This document shows, one piece after another, positions 1 to 8,037 of a DNA stretch of 27,529 nucleotides. Position 1 is the first letter of the stretch. The number at the start of each line of letters is the position of its first letter. The stretch is from Minisyncoccota bacterium (lineage in GTDB: Bacteria > Patescibacteriota > Minisyncoccia > UBA6257 > JAAZHW01): the NCBI GenBank assembly GCA_028696375.1, contig JAQVHD010000006.1, forward strand, positions 1-27,529, written 5' to 3'. The translations under genes were made by a program, and so were the position numbers. The notes below the pieces were generated by a model. It ran no database searches. It saw only the letters and a program-made list of their open reading frames with translations, and was not told the origin of the DNA.

Positions 1-41
1 TTTTTGATTTGCTTTTTTCTTTCTTTTGTCTTAAATTAAAG

Positions 42-1325
42 ATGATGAGTCAAATTTTTGAAATTGAGGGAGGTAAAGAATTAAAAGGCGAGATTACGGT
101 GGGAGGCACCAAAAATGGTGCGTTGGCTATTTTGCCAGCGTGTCTTTTAACAGACGAGCCTTGTGTGATTAAAAATATTCCGCTGCTTACTGATGTATTA
201 GTGATGATTGATATTTTAAAAAATTTAGGGGCGGAAATCGAATGGTTAGATGAAAGAACAATTCGTATTCAAGCAAAAAATGTTTTAAGCGATGCTGATA
301 CAAAATTAGTGAGAAAAATTAGAGCCTCATTTTTAGTGGCCGGACCAGTTTTGGCTCGGACTGGCGAGTTAAAGATTGCCAAGCCCGGCGGTTGCCATAT
401 AGGCGCACGTAATTTAGATACACATTTTGAAGGGTTTGCTGATCTGGGCGTTGAATCAGTTTTGGAAAGAGAAGAATCAGAAAAATATTATCTTAAAGCT
501 CCGAAGCAGTTTCAACCAGCTGTTGTTTGCCTGAACGAATTCAGTGTAACAGCCACAGAAAATTTAATGATGCTTTTGGCCAGTATTGAAGGAAGAAGCG
601 AAATTCATCTGGCAGCCGCTGAACCTCATGTTCAAGAATTGGGCGAATTTCTAAAGGCTATGGGTGCGGAGATTGAAGGGTTGGGAACGCACACCATTGT
701 TATTAAAGGAAAGAAAAAATTAAAAGGTGCGGAGCATACTATTTGGCCTGATTATATCGAAGCCGGAACTTTCTTTAGTCTGGCAGCAACAACAAAGAGC
801 AATCTTCAAATTAATAATGTGCCCGCTTCTTATTTAGAAATGGTCTTTCGTAATTTGAAAAAAATGGGAGTCTTGTATAAAATAGAAGGCAGCAAAGTTA
901 ATATCGAAGGCAGAAGTAGTTCTTTGAAAGCGACTAAAATTCAAACTCTGCCTTACCCAGGATTTCCTACAGACTTACAAGCTCCTTTCGCCGTATTGGC
1001 CACTCAGGCCGAAGGCGATAGTTTAATTTTTGATACCCTTTTTGAAGGAAGATTCAAATACGTTGACGAATTAAATCAGATGGGAGCGAAAATTTTTCTC
1101 TGTGATCCGCATCGTATTCTTGTTTCTGGTCCAACGCCACTTTATGGAACAAAAATTAAAAGTTTTGATCTGCGTTCCGGTGCTACATTAATTATTGCCG
1201 CTTTAGCCGCCAAAGGCAAAAGTCAAATTTTAGGGATTGAAGAAGTAGATCGAGGGTACGAAAAAATCGAGGAGCGATTACAGCAAGTAGGAGCGAATAT
1301 TAAACGAGTCGAAGCAGAAGTATAA
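42..1325 (+). CDS. murA: UDP-N-acetylglucosamine 1-carboxyvinyltransferase (MurA)
   Basis: Cytoplasmic enzyme of the first committed peptidoglycan step, transferring enolpyruvate from PEP to UDP-GlcNAc. The protein has about 427 residues (E. coli 419) and the usual EPSP-synthase-like double barrel. Active-site residues can be aligned to E. coli MurA: Lys24 in GTKNGA (K22), Cys118 in GGCHIGAR (C115, the fosfomycin target), Asp311 in FPTDLQ (D305) and Arg404 in DRGYEKIE (R397). The reading frame extends upstream to a TTG at 9, but that adds a Phe/Leu-rich stretch absent from the family, so I start at the tandem ATG at 42/45. No Shine-Dalgarno precedes it. Only 4 nt separate it from the first mreB, so the two are probably co-transcribed. 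Having Cys rather than Asp at 118 predicts fosfomycin sensitivity (inference). Confidence 0.96.
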   Translation: MMSQIFEIEGGKELKGEITVGGTKNGALAILPACLLTDEPCVIKNIPLLTDVLVMIDILKNLGAEIEWLDERTIRIQAKNVLSDADTKLVRKIRASFLVAGPVLARTGELKIAKPGGCHIGARNLDTHFEGFADLGVESVLEREESEKYYLKAPKQFQPAVVCLNEFSVTATENLMMLLASIEGRSEIHLAAAEPHVQELGEFLKAMGAEIEGLGTHTIVIKGKKKLKGAEHTIWPDYIEAGTFFSLAATTKSNLQINNVPASYLEMVFRNLKKMGVLYKIEGSKVNIEGRSSSLKATKIQTLPYPGFPTDLQAPFAVLATQAEGDSLIFDTLFEGRFKYVDELNQMGAKIFLCDPHRILVSGPTPLYGTKIKSFDLRSGATLIIAALAAKGKSQILGIEEVDRGYEKIEERLQQVGANIKRVEAEV

Positions 1326-1329
1326 AAAT

Positions 1330-2337
1330 ATGTTTATTAAAAAAATAGGAATTGATTTAGGGACTACAAATACAATAGTTTTTGTGCCCAAAAAAGGAGT
1401 GGTTATTTTTGAGCCAACCATTGTTGCGTATGATTTGAACGATAATAAAATTTTAGCAGTCGGCAAAGAAGCAAAAGAAATGCTGGGCCGTACACCAGAC
1501 GATATTGGCGCTTATCGGCCATTAAAGGATGGCGTGATTGCGGATTATAAAACAACAAAAATAATGCTTAAATATTTTATTTCTAAAGCTTTGGGCAGCT
1601 TCAATTTTTTCAAACCAACATTAATTATTTCTGGTCCGGCTGGTATTACCTCAACAGAACGCAGAGCGGTAATTAACGCTGCTTTAGAAGCTGGTGCCCG
1701 AGAAGTTTATTTAGTTCGCGAACCGATTTTGGCAGCGCTGGGTGCGGGTATTCCGATTAATTCTGCTTCGGGTCATATGATTGTTAATATTGGTGGTGGC
1801 ACAAGTGAGATTGCGGTAATTTCTTTGGGTGGGATTGTTTCCTGGGCCTCCTTAAGAATCGCGGGTAATAAATTTGACGAAGCGATTGTTAATTATATTC
1901 GGAAAAAATACAATTTAGCGATCGGGGACCAGACAGCAGAAAAAATAAAAATTGAAGCAGGAGCAGCTTTACCTCAAAAGAATAAAATTGAAACAGAAGC
2001 AAAAGGGCGCGATTTAACAACAGGGTTACCCCGAGCAGTAGTTGTCAATTCTAATGAGATTGCCGAAGCGCTAACGCCTCATCTTGAAGAAATTGCCGAA
2101 AGCATTCGCTCCGTCTTTTTAAATACTCCACCCGAATTAGCAGCCGATATTATTGAAAAAGGGATTGTGATTGCAGGTGGTAGTGCTTTATTACGCGATT
2201 TAGATCTATACATTTCCAAAGTAACAGGGGTAAATACTTTTTTAGCAGAAGATGCCTTATACTGCGTAGCGAAAGGAACAGGAATCGTATTGGAGCATTT
2301 AGATATCTATAAAAGAGCCCTGATGAGTAAGCGATAA
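1330..2337 (+). CDS. mreB: MreB-family actin-like protein, paralog 1 (altered phosphate-2 motif)
   Basis: Bacterial actin homologue, 335 residues (E. coli MreB 347). MreB polymers guide lateral wall synthesis at the membrane. Visible motifs are phosphate-1 GIDLGTTN (residues 7-14), the phosphate-2 region IGGGTSE, and the adenosine motif IAGGSALL. The acidic residue of phosphate-2 (DIGGGT in E. coli MreB, D165) is Asn153 here, encoded by AAT. The Glu equivalent to E. coli E143, needed for ATP hydrolysis, is kept as Glu131. The N-terminal amphipathic helix seen in many MreBs is absent: the protein starts only six residues before phosphate-1. A hydrophobic FNFF loop near residues 91-94 could contact membrane (inference). 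It sits between murA and the holB-like gene, apart from mreC/mreD, so it may be a regulatory or co-polymerising paralog. Family assignment is firm; the role is not. Confidence 0.93.
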   Translation: MFIKKIGIDLGTTNTIVFVPKKGVVIFEPTIVAYDLNDNKILAVGKEAKEMLGRTPDDIGAYRPLKDGVIADYKTTKIMLKYFISKALGSFNFFKPTLIISGPAGITSTERRAVINAALEAGAREVYLVREPILAALGAGIPINSASGHMIVNIGGGTSEIAVISLGGIVSWASLRIAGNKFDEAIVNYIRKKYNLAIGDQTAEKIKIEAGAALPQKNKIETEAKGRDLTTGLPRAVVVNSNEIAEALTPHLEEIAESIRSVFLNTPPELAADIIEKGIVIAGGSALLRDLDLYISKVTGVNTFLAEDALYCVAKGTGIVLEHLDIYKRALMSKR

Positions 2338-2338
2338 A

Positions 2339-3103
2339 ATGAAAATCGACCAGTATTTTAAAAGAATTATTGAAAATGACGTCATTGAAGGAGCGTGGCT
2401 CTTTTTGAGTATTGATGAAGAAACGCTTTTCAACGAAGCTTTAGATTTGGCCAATCAAATTACTGCCGCGCCTTATATTTATATTGTCTCTGATATTGAA
2501 GTATTAACGGATTCAATAAAAAATAATTATCAGGTTTTTGATCCAGCTATTAAAAGCATTTTTGAAATTCAGAGACTGCTTTTTTTGGCGAGCGACGAGA
2601 AGAAAGTAGTGATTATTAAATTAATGGAGGATCTTTCTGAAGAAGCTCAGAATTCTTTATTAAAGATTACAGAGGAACCACCCTCTAATGCCGTTTTCTT
2701 TTTTCTTAGCAAAGACGAAAATCGAGTGCTGCCAACATTGCTTTCGCGTTTCCGCATTATCAAAATTCCAGAGAAAAATTCTTTTTATCAAAAACGCGTC
2801 AGTCCGGAAATAAAAGGAATTTTAAATTCCTCTCAGCCGCTCGGCGTTTATTTGGAAAATTTTTTAGAAGAAGATCCAGTAATTTTTTTAGAAAATTTAG
2901 CGATTTTGGCGAGAGACGGAGTTTTGAACACTTTAAACATTAAAGAACTAAAAATTACAGACATATCAGGAAGGGCCAGTGTTGAGGATTTAAAAGCTAT
3001 TCTGCGCGCACTCGAAGGAGTTAAATATCATAATTTAAATCCTCGTCTTCAAATTGAGAATGTCCTTTTATCCTTAAAAAATAGAGTGAGAATTTATAAG
3101 TGA
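2339..3103 (+). CDS. holB: DNA polymerase III delta'-like clamp-loader subunit
   Basis: AAA+ clamp-loader family protein of 254 residues, shorter than E. coli delta' (334). The diagnostic block at about residues 100-138 reads SLLKITEEPPSNAVFFFLS, then LPTLLSRF. It matches the sensor-1/SRC region of delta' and DnaX, with SRF in place of SRC. Where a Walker A P-loop would lie (residues 18-35) there is no GxxGxGK. This fits delta', which does not bind ATP, but also means the N-terminal half is degenerate. No zinc-module cysteine cluster is visible. It starts 1 nt after the mreB stop, so translation is probably coupled. It ends with TGA. It could instead be a diverged stand-alone AAA+ adaptor, but delta' is the simplest reading. 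Confidence 0.8.
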   Translation: MKIDQYFKRIIENDVIEGAWLFLSIDEETLFNEALDLANQITAAPYIYIVSDIEVLTDSIKNNYQVFDPAIKSIFEIQRLLFLASDEKKVVIIKLMEDLSEEAQNSLLKITEEPPSNAVFFFLSKDENRVLPTLLSRFRIIKIPEKNSFYQKRVSPEIKGILNSSQPLGVYLENFLEEDPVIFLENLAILARDGVLNTLNIKELKITDISGRASVEDLKAILRALEGVKYHNLNPRLQIENVLLSLKNRVRIYK

Positions 3104-3130
3104 AGATAAATTAATTTTAAGGAAAGGAGT

Positions 3131-3159
3131 TTGAGATTTAGGATTAATTTTTATATAAT
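3131..3159 (+). promoter_or_regulatory. Consensus sigma-70-type promoter upstream of frr
   Basis: TTGAGA at 3131-3136 and TATAAT at 3154-3159 are separated by 17 bp, close to the housekeeping optimum. Transcription would begin near 3166, giving a leader of about 30 nt before the frr ATG at 3198. It lies in the 94-bp gap after the holB-like gene and probably drives frr-rseP-proS-mreB-mreC-mreD-PBP. The GGAAAGGAGT at 3121-3130 lies upstream of the -35 and so would not be in this transcript. Confidence 0.7.
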
Positions 3160-3197
3160 AAAAGAAAGTTTAATCAGTCGGAATTAATTATTTCAAA

Positions 3198-3761
3198 ATG
3201 CCTATTAATCAATTAATCGAAAAATTAAAAAAAGGAGGTGAAGCTATTATTGAAGAATTTCGAAACGAAGTTTTGAGCGTTCGTTCCAATCGGCCACAGC
3301 CAGCTCTTATTGAAAATATTAGAGTCGAATGTCCTCTTTATGGTTCGATTATGCCATTGAAGCAATTGGCTACTATTCAGGTGAATTTGCCTAATAGTTT
3401 AATTGTTCAGGTGTGGGATAAGGCTAATGTTTCTGCTTGCGAGAAGGCAATCCAAGCAGCGAATTTAGGCGTTTCTACGATAGTGGAAGGGTCACAAATC
3501 CGTGTTATTCTTCCGCCTTTATCTCAAGAAAGACGAGATCAAATTTTTCAATTAATCAAGAAAAAGGCAGAAGATACTAAAATACGCCTACGACGTCTAA
3601 GAGACGATGTTTTAAAAGAGATGAAAGAACTTTTTGAACAGAAAAAAATTTCTGAGGATGATAAATATCGCGGCAAGGAAGAAATCGACAAGGCGATGGA
3701 GGGGTTTAATAACAAAATCGAAGAAATTATAGAAGCAAAAAGAAGAGAGATTTACGAATAA
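3198..3761 (+). CDS. frr: Ribosome recycling factor (RRF)
   Basis: Splits post-termination ribosomes together with EF-G. The 187 residues match the family length (E. coli 185). The N-terminal helix of domain I, the small domain II segment (residues about 30-105) and the C-terminal long-helix block IRLRRLRDDVLKEMKELF followed by ISEDDKYRGKEEIDK are recognisable. The ATG at 3198 gives a natural N-terminus when aligned to E. coli RRF. No Shine-Dalgarno precedes it, but an almost perfect anti-SD complement (AAAGGAGGTGA) lies inside the gene at 3231-3241, encoding Lys-Gly-Gly-Glu. It is the first gene after a strong promoter. Confidence 0.96.
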   Translation: MPINQLIEKLKKGGEAIIEEFRNEVLSVRSNRPQPALIENIRVECPLYGSIMPLKQLATIQVNLPNSLIVQVWDKANVSACEKAIQAANLGVSTIVEGSQIRVILPPLSQERRDQIFQLIKKKAEDTKIRLRRLRDDVLKEMKELFEQKKISEDDKYRGKEEIDKAMEGFNNKIEEIIEAKRREIYE

Positions 3762-3805
3762 AGGCATTCCTCTTCTTGATAAAGAGCCATTCTTTTCATC
3801 ACAAA

Positions 3806-4882
3806 ATGAGTGCTATTATTTTTATACTTTGTTTGGCGTTTTTAATTATTGTCCATGAATTTGGGCATTTTTTAGCAGCTAAAAAAAATGGATTGAAGAT
3901 TGAAGAATTTGGTATTGGTTTGCCGCCACGCATTTGGGGAACTAAGAAGGGAGATACTATTTACTCTATTAATGCTTTGCCTTTTGGTGGATTTGTAAGA
4001 ATTTATGGTGAAGATGGCTCTCATGAAGATGAACAGGATAGTTTTGCTGCCCAAAAACCATCAGCGCGCTTAAAAATTTTATTAGCAGGAATTGTGATGA
4101 ATTTAGTTGTTGGCATTGTTCTTTTGGGTATTGGTTTTAACATTGGCATTCCCGCCGTTGCCACAAAAGATAATATTACTTATTTAAAAGATATTAAACT
4201 TTCTGTTTTGGAAGTGCAAAAAGATTCTCCTGCGGCCTTGGCGGGTTTAAAAGTAGGCGATCGTATTCTTGAGGTTAGCCATGGCGAAGAAAAAATTTCT
4301 GTACCTACAGCTGAAGAATTGCAATCTTTCACTAAAAAATGGGGAGGGGAAGAAATTAATTTAAGAGTGGAACGAGGAAAAGAGATTTTGGAAATTAAAG
4401 CTACGCCTCGTCAAAATCCAGAGGCCAATCAGGGTGCTCTGGGTATTTCAATTGGAGAAACAGGAATGCTGAAATATTCTTTCTTTCAAAGCATTTGGGA
4501 AGCTATTAAAGGAGGCTTTAATATTTTTATTAATGTTTTTGTAGGGTTATTTCTTTTTTTTAAGAGCTTAATCGTTCAGGGACAAATGATAGGAGAGGTG
4601 GCGGGTCCCATTGGGATTGTGGCGCTAGGAGGACAAACTGTCAAAATGGGCATAGGTTATTTAATTCAGTTTTTAGCCACTTTATCAATTTATTTGGCTG
4701 CCTTTAATCTCATTCCGTTTCCAGCTCTTGATGGCAGTCGTGCCTTTTTTGTTTTAATTGAGAAAATTAGAGGAAAGGCGGTGCCGGTCAAGATAGAAAA
4801 TTTAATTCACTCCATAGGTTTTATTATTTTAATAGGACTAGTGATCGTTGTGACTTTTCATGATGTTATTAATTTATTCTAA
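3806..4882 (+). CDS. rseP: RseP/RasP-family site-2 intramembrane zinc metalloprotease
   Basis: Polytopic membrane protease (M50) that cleaves transmembrane segments of anti-sigma factors or leftover signal peptides. The first membrane segment carries the zinc motif HEFGH (His17, Glu18, His21). A PDZ domain follows, around residues 115-200 (VLEVQKDSPAALAGLKVGDR). The C-terminal membrane segment has the second motif, NLIPFPALDG, with Asp309 as the likely third zinc ligand. Length is about 358 residues. The frame opens at a TTG at 3776, but the ATG at 3806 gives the usual start directly before the first membrane helix. It lies between frr and proS, as RasP lies upstream of ProS in Firmicutes. 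No anti-sigma substrate is visible nearby. Confidence 0.93.
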   Translation: MSAIIFILCLAFLIIVHEFGHFLAAKKNGLKIEEFGIGLPPRIWGTKKGDTIYSINALPFGGFVRIYGEDGSHEDEQDSFAAQKPSARLKILLAGIVMNLVVGIVLLGIGFNIGIPAVATKDNITYLKDIKLSVLEVQKDSPAALAGLKVGDRILEVSHGEEKISVPTAEELQSFTKKWGGEEINLRVERGKEILEIKATPRQNPEANQGALGISIGETGMLKYSFFQSIWEAIKGGFNIFINVFVGLFLFFKSLIVQGQMIGEVAGPIGIVALGGQTVKMGIGYLIQFLATLSIYLAAFNLIPFPALDGSRAFFVLIEKIRGKAVPVKIENLIHSIGFIILIGLVIVVTFHDVINLF

Positions 4883-4938
4883 AAAGGGGAGTTTAAAAAT
4901 TGAAAAAAAGAAAAAAGAGCATTAGAATAATAAAGATT

Positions 4939-6210
4939 ATGCTTTACTCCAAATCTTTCGCGTCCATTAACCGAGAAGTGCCAAAAGACGAAATGTCAGT
5001 AAATGGACAACTACTTATTAAGGGCGGATTTATGGAAAGAGTAACGGCTGGTGTTTATGCTTATTTACCATTAGGGTGGCGCGTTTATAGAAAAATAGAA
5101 GAGATTGTTAGAAAAGAGATGTTGGCTATTGCAGCTGAAGAGGTTTATTTTTCAGTGTTAATGCCCAAGGATTTGTGGATAAAAAGTGGCCGCTGGAATT
5201 CATTTGGTAAAATTTTAATGAAGTTAACAGATGAGAATGGCAACGAATATATTTTAGGTCCTACCCATGAGGAGTTGGCAGCAGAATTAGCCCGGAGAAA
5301 TATTGCAACATACCGAGATTTGCCAAGAGCCATTTTCCAAATTCAGGATAAATTTCGAGATGAAGAAGAGATAAACTCAGGATTAATTAAAACCAAAGAA
5401 TTTATAATGAAAGATTTGTATAGTTTTCATGCTACTCAACAAGATTTAGATATTTTCTATGAAGAAATGAAAAAAGTCTACTCAAACATTTTTAGTCAGT
5501 GCGGTTTAAAATCTTATATTGTAGAAGCAGCCGGAGGTAATTTTACTTCAGAGAATGTCCATGAATTTATGGTTAAGAGCTTTGGAGGAGATGATACAAC
5601 GGTTTTTTGTGAATTATGCGACTTTGCTCAAAATAAAGAGTTAAAGCAAGTAAAAGAAAATGACCGATGTCCTTATTGTGGTGGTTTGCTCAAAGAGGAA
5701 AAAACAATTGAGGTGGGTAATATTTTTAAATTAGGAACAAAATTTAGTGAAGACGCCGGAGCTTTTTTTGTTGATCGTGATGGAGAGAAAAAGTCGATTT
5801 TTATGGGTTGTTACGGAATTGGATTGAGCCGATTAATGGGAACAATTGCAGAGATTTATCATGATGAAAAAGGATTGAAATGGCCGACGTCAATAGCTCC
5901 GTACCCGGTTTATTTAATCAAAATGAATGATACTGATCCACGTGTGGATGTTCGAATTAAAAAATTTACTGACCGTTTGTACAACCAATTAAATGACAGG
6001 GGGATAGAAGTTTTTTATGATGATCGATCGGAGGTGGGAGGTGGAGAAAAAATAATTGATGCGGATTTAAGTGGTATTCCTTATCAGGTTGTGGTCAATG
6101 CGAAAACACTACAAAAAGACATAGTAGAAATAAAAAGTCGAAATACAGGAAAAACAGAATTTTTAAAAAGATCGGCAGTCGCAAGTTATTTTAAAAAAAT
6201 GATCCAATAA
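4939..6210 (+). CDS. proS: Prolyl-tRNA synthetase, short form without INS editing domain
   Basis: Class II aminoacyl-tRNA synthetase charging tRNA-Pro. From the ATG at 4939 it is 423 residues, against 572 in E. coli. The N-terminus (SINREVPKDE), the class II core including FRDEEE and EFIMKDLYSFH, and GCYGIGLSRLMG of motif 3 are clear, followed by an anticodon-binding domain. The roughly 180-residue INS domain that deacylates Ala-tRNA-Pro is missing. At that position is a short segment with CELC (Cys224/227) and CPYC (Cys244/247), which could bind zinc. An alternative TTG start at 4900, preceded by GGGGAG at 4886-4891, would add a 13-residue Lys/Arg-rich tail. The family N-terminus favours 4939, but the SD-like sequence keeps the question open. 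Confidence 0.93.
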   Translation: MLYSKSFASINREVPKDEMSVNGQLLIKGGFMERVTAGVYAYLPLGWRVYRKIEEIVRKEMLAIAAEEVYFSVLMPKDLWIKSGRWNSFGKILMKLTDENGNEYILGPTHEELAAELARRNIATYRDLPRAIFQIQDKFRDEEEINSGLIKTKEFIMKDLYSFHATQQDLDIFYEEMKKVYSNIFSQCGLKSYIVEAAGGNFTSENVHEFMVKSFGGDDTTVFCELCDFAQNKELKQVKENDRCPYCGGLLKEEKTIEVGNIFKLGTKFSEDAGAFFVDRDGEKKSIFMGCYGIGLSRLMGTIAEIYHDEKGLKWPTSIAPYPVYLIKMNDTDPRVDVRIKKFTDRLYNQLNDRGIEVFYDDRSEVGGGEKIIDADLSGIPYQVVVNAKTLQKDIVEIKSRNTGKTEFLKRSAVASYFKKMIQ

Positions 6211-6212
6211 AT

Positions 6213-7265
6213 ATGTTTAAAAAATTATTAGCTAAATTATCACCAGGTTTGGGTATTGATTTAGGAACGGCTAATTCCTTAGTGTATTTGGAAAATCAAG
6301 GGATTGTCATAAACGAGCCGTCGGTGGTTGCGTATAATCAAAAAACGAATGAAATTTTAGCAATTGGCCGCGAAGCTCAAGCGATGGTTGGCCGGACGCC
6401 GCCTCATATAGTGGCTGTTCAACCATTAACGAATGGAGTTATTTCTGATTTTGAACTCACCGAAGAAATGCTCCGCTATTTTTATCGTAAATTTCAGAAG
6501 TCAAAATTAGGAATTTTGCCTTATCGGCCCCGAGTGGCAATTGGCATTCCTTGCGGCATTACAGAAGTAGAAAAAAAGGCAGTAGAAGATGCAGCTCTAA
6601 ATGCTGGTGCTGGAGAGGTTTATCTTGTAGAGCAGGCTTTGGCGGCTGCTATTGGAAGTCATATTCCAATTTTCGAACCATCAGGCAATATTTTAATAGA
6701 CATTGGCGGAGGGACAACGGATATCGTAATTATTTCTTTGGGAGGTATTGTTCGTTATAAAAACTTAAAAATTGCCGGTCAAAAATTTAATGAGGATATT
6801 ATCAAATATGTTAAAGACGAGTATCGCTTATTGATTGGAGAAGTAAGCGCCGAGAGAGTTAAATTAGAAATTGGATCAGCTAAAGTGAGTGGAATGGAAA
6901 AATTAGAAACGATTGTTCGAGGAAGAGACTTAACAACTGGTTTGCCAAAGGAAATTACTTTGAATAGCGAAGAAATTGCAAGAGCTCTTGATAAATCCCT
7001 TAAAGTTCTCGTTGAGGCCATTCGTTCAACCATTGAAGAAACTCCGCCCGAATTGGTAGCCGATATTTCTACAAAAAACATTTGGCTTTCCGGAGGAGGA
7101 AGTTTATTACACAATCTTGATCGTTTAATAGAAAGTTATTGTGCGATGCCTGTTAAAAGCGTAGATGATCCGTTAACGGCAGTAGTAAGAGGATTGGGTA
7201 TTATTGTAGAAGATTTGAATAAATATAAAAATATTTTGACTTATGAAAGCAAAGATAGCGAGTAA
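6213..7265 (+). CDS. mreB: MreB-family actin-like protein, paralog 2 (catalytic Glu replaced by Gln)
   Basis: Rod-shape-determining actin homologue of 350 residues. It has the amphipathic N-terminus typical of MreB (MFKKLLAKLSPGL) that binds membrane, then GIDLGTANS, an intact phosphate-2 motif IDIGGGTTD (Asp163), and LSGGGSLLHNLDR near the C-terminus. The residue equivalent to E. coli E143, needed for ATP hydrolysis, is Gln141 (sequence LVEQALAAAIG against LIEEPMAAAIG). It starts 2 nt after proS and its 3' end overlaps mreC by 23 nt, the canonical mreBCD arrangement. This is therefore the best candidate for the elongasome MreB even though its hydrolytic Glu is changed. Paralog 1 at 1330-2337 carries the opposite change. 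Confidence 0.95.
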   Translation: MFKKLLAKLSPGLGIDLGTANSLVYLENQGIVINEPSVVAYNQKTNEILAIGREAQAMVGRTPPHIVAVQPLTNGVISDFELTEEMLRYFYRKFQKSKLGILPYRPRVAIGIPCGITEVEKKAVEDAALNAGAGEVYLVEQALAAAIGSHIPIFEPSGNILIDIGGGTTDIVIISLGGIVRYKNLKIAGQKFNEDIIKYVKDEYRLLIGEVSAERVKLEIGSAKVSGMEKLETIVRGRDLTTGLPKEITLNSEEIARALDKSLKVLVEAIRSTIEETPPELVADISTKNIWLSGGGSLLHNLDRLIESYCAMPVKSVDDPLTAVVRGLGIIVEDLNKYKNILTYESKDSE

Positions 7266-8037
7266 CTTTATCGGAATCATTCTTGTTATACTTATAATAA
7301 GCGGTTGGATTATTGAACCAGTGGTTGTTTCGGCTAGTGCAGGAGAAAATGATTCGCAGGGGGGATTTCGAAGTATCGTGTTACGGGTTGTTGGAAGCAT
7401 TGATAATTGGTTGAGAGGTTTAATTTATTACAAAGAAATTCAAGAAGAAAATAATACATTAGTTTTTCAAAATCGCGCTTTAAGATCTTTATTGATTGAT
7501 TATTCCGCTTTAAAAGCGGAGAATGATCTGCTCCGAAAAGCTCTAAACATTCATAAGAGTGAGGGTGTCAATTTTATTTTGGCCAACGTAATTGGACGAT
7601 CGCCTTTAAATTTTTCTCAAACTTTTGTGATTGATGTTGGAGAAGAGGACGGCGTTAAATTAGGGCAAGCTGTTGTTTGGGGAGGAAAAACCCTAGTGGG
7701 AGAAATTATTGATGTCCGAAAAAATGCCAGTACCGTACGAGCTATTACTGATAGTGAATTTAAAGCCGCAGTTTTCATCGGCGAGCATCGCATAGAAGGC
7801 CTTCTGCGAGGGAATGGTTTTCTGCCACCTTTATTAGATTTAGTTCCTCGCGAGGAGGAAGTTTCATTAAATGAGCAAGTTTATACATCAGGATTAGATA
7901 ACAAATTTATCCGAGGGCTCTATATTGGAGATGTCAGTGAAATTAATAAACCAGAAGGCAAGGTCTTTCAACAAATTAAAATGACGCCGGCTCTTGATTG
8001 GACAACTCTTTATCAAGTCCTTGTTATTACTAATTAA
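7243..8037 (+). CDS. mreC: Rod shape-determining protein MreC
   Basis: Bitopic elongasome scaffold linking MreB and MreD to class B PBPs. The 264 residues comprise one N-terminal membrane anchor (about residues 6-25), a coiled coil (about 63-105) and a C-terminal beta-rich domain beginning near NVIGRSPLNFSQTFVIDVG, a segment characteristic of MreC. It starts inside the last codons of mreB (23-nt overlap), and its stop overlaps the mreD start by 1 nt. No Shine-Dalgarno is visible, so initiation probably depends on coupling to mreB. Confidence 0.92.
   Translation: MKAKIASNFIGIILVILIISGWIIEPVVVSASAGENDSQGGFRSIVLRVVGSIDNWLRGLIYYKEIQEENNTLVFQNRALRSLLIDYSALKAENDLLRKALNIHKSEGVNFILANVIGRSPLNFSQTFVIDVGEEDGVKLGQAVVWGGKTLVGEIIDVRKNASTVRAITDSEFKAAVFIGEHRIEGLLRGNGFLPPLLDLVPREEEVSLNEQVYTSGLDNKFIRGLYIGDVSEINKPEGKVFQQIKMTPALDWTTLYQVLVITN

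Noticed and set aside
1278..1466. Minus-strand open frame of 62 residues across the murA-mreB junction
   Set aside because: It lies antisense to two firmly identified genes, has no recognisable motif, and is a typical shadow frame in A/T-rich DNA.
1330..2337. First mreB read as an Hsp70/DnaK- or FtsA-type protein
   Set aside because: Length, the GRTP and PPELA segments, and the GRDLTTGLP stretch match MreB, and there is no substrate-binding domain.
3762..3805. CTCTT/AAGAG mini-hairpin between frr and rseP as a terminator
   Set aside because: The 5-bp stem is too weak, no T-run follows, and the downstream genes appear to belong to the same operon.
6779..7114. Minus-strand open frame of 111 residues within the second mreB
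   Set aside because: It is fully antisense to a conserved gene, with no start signal and no family resemblance.
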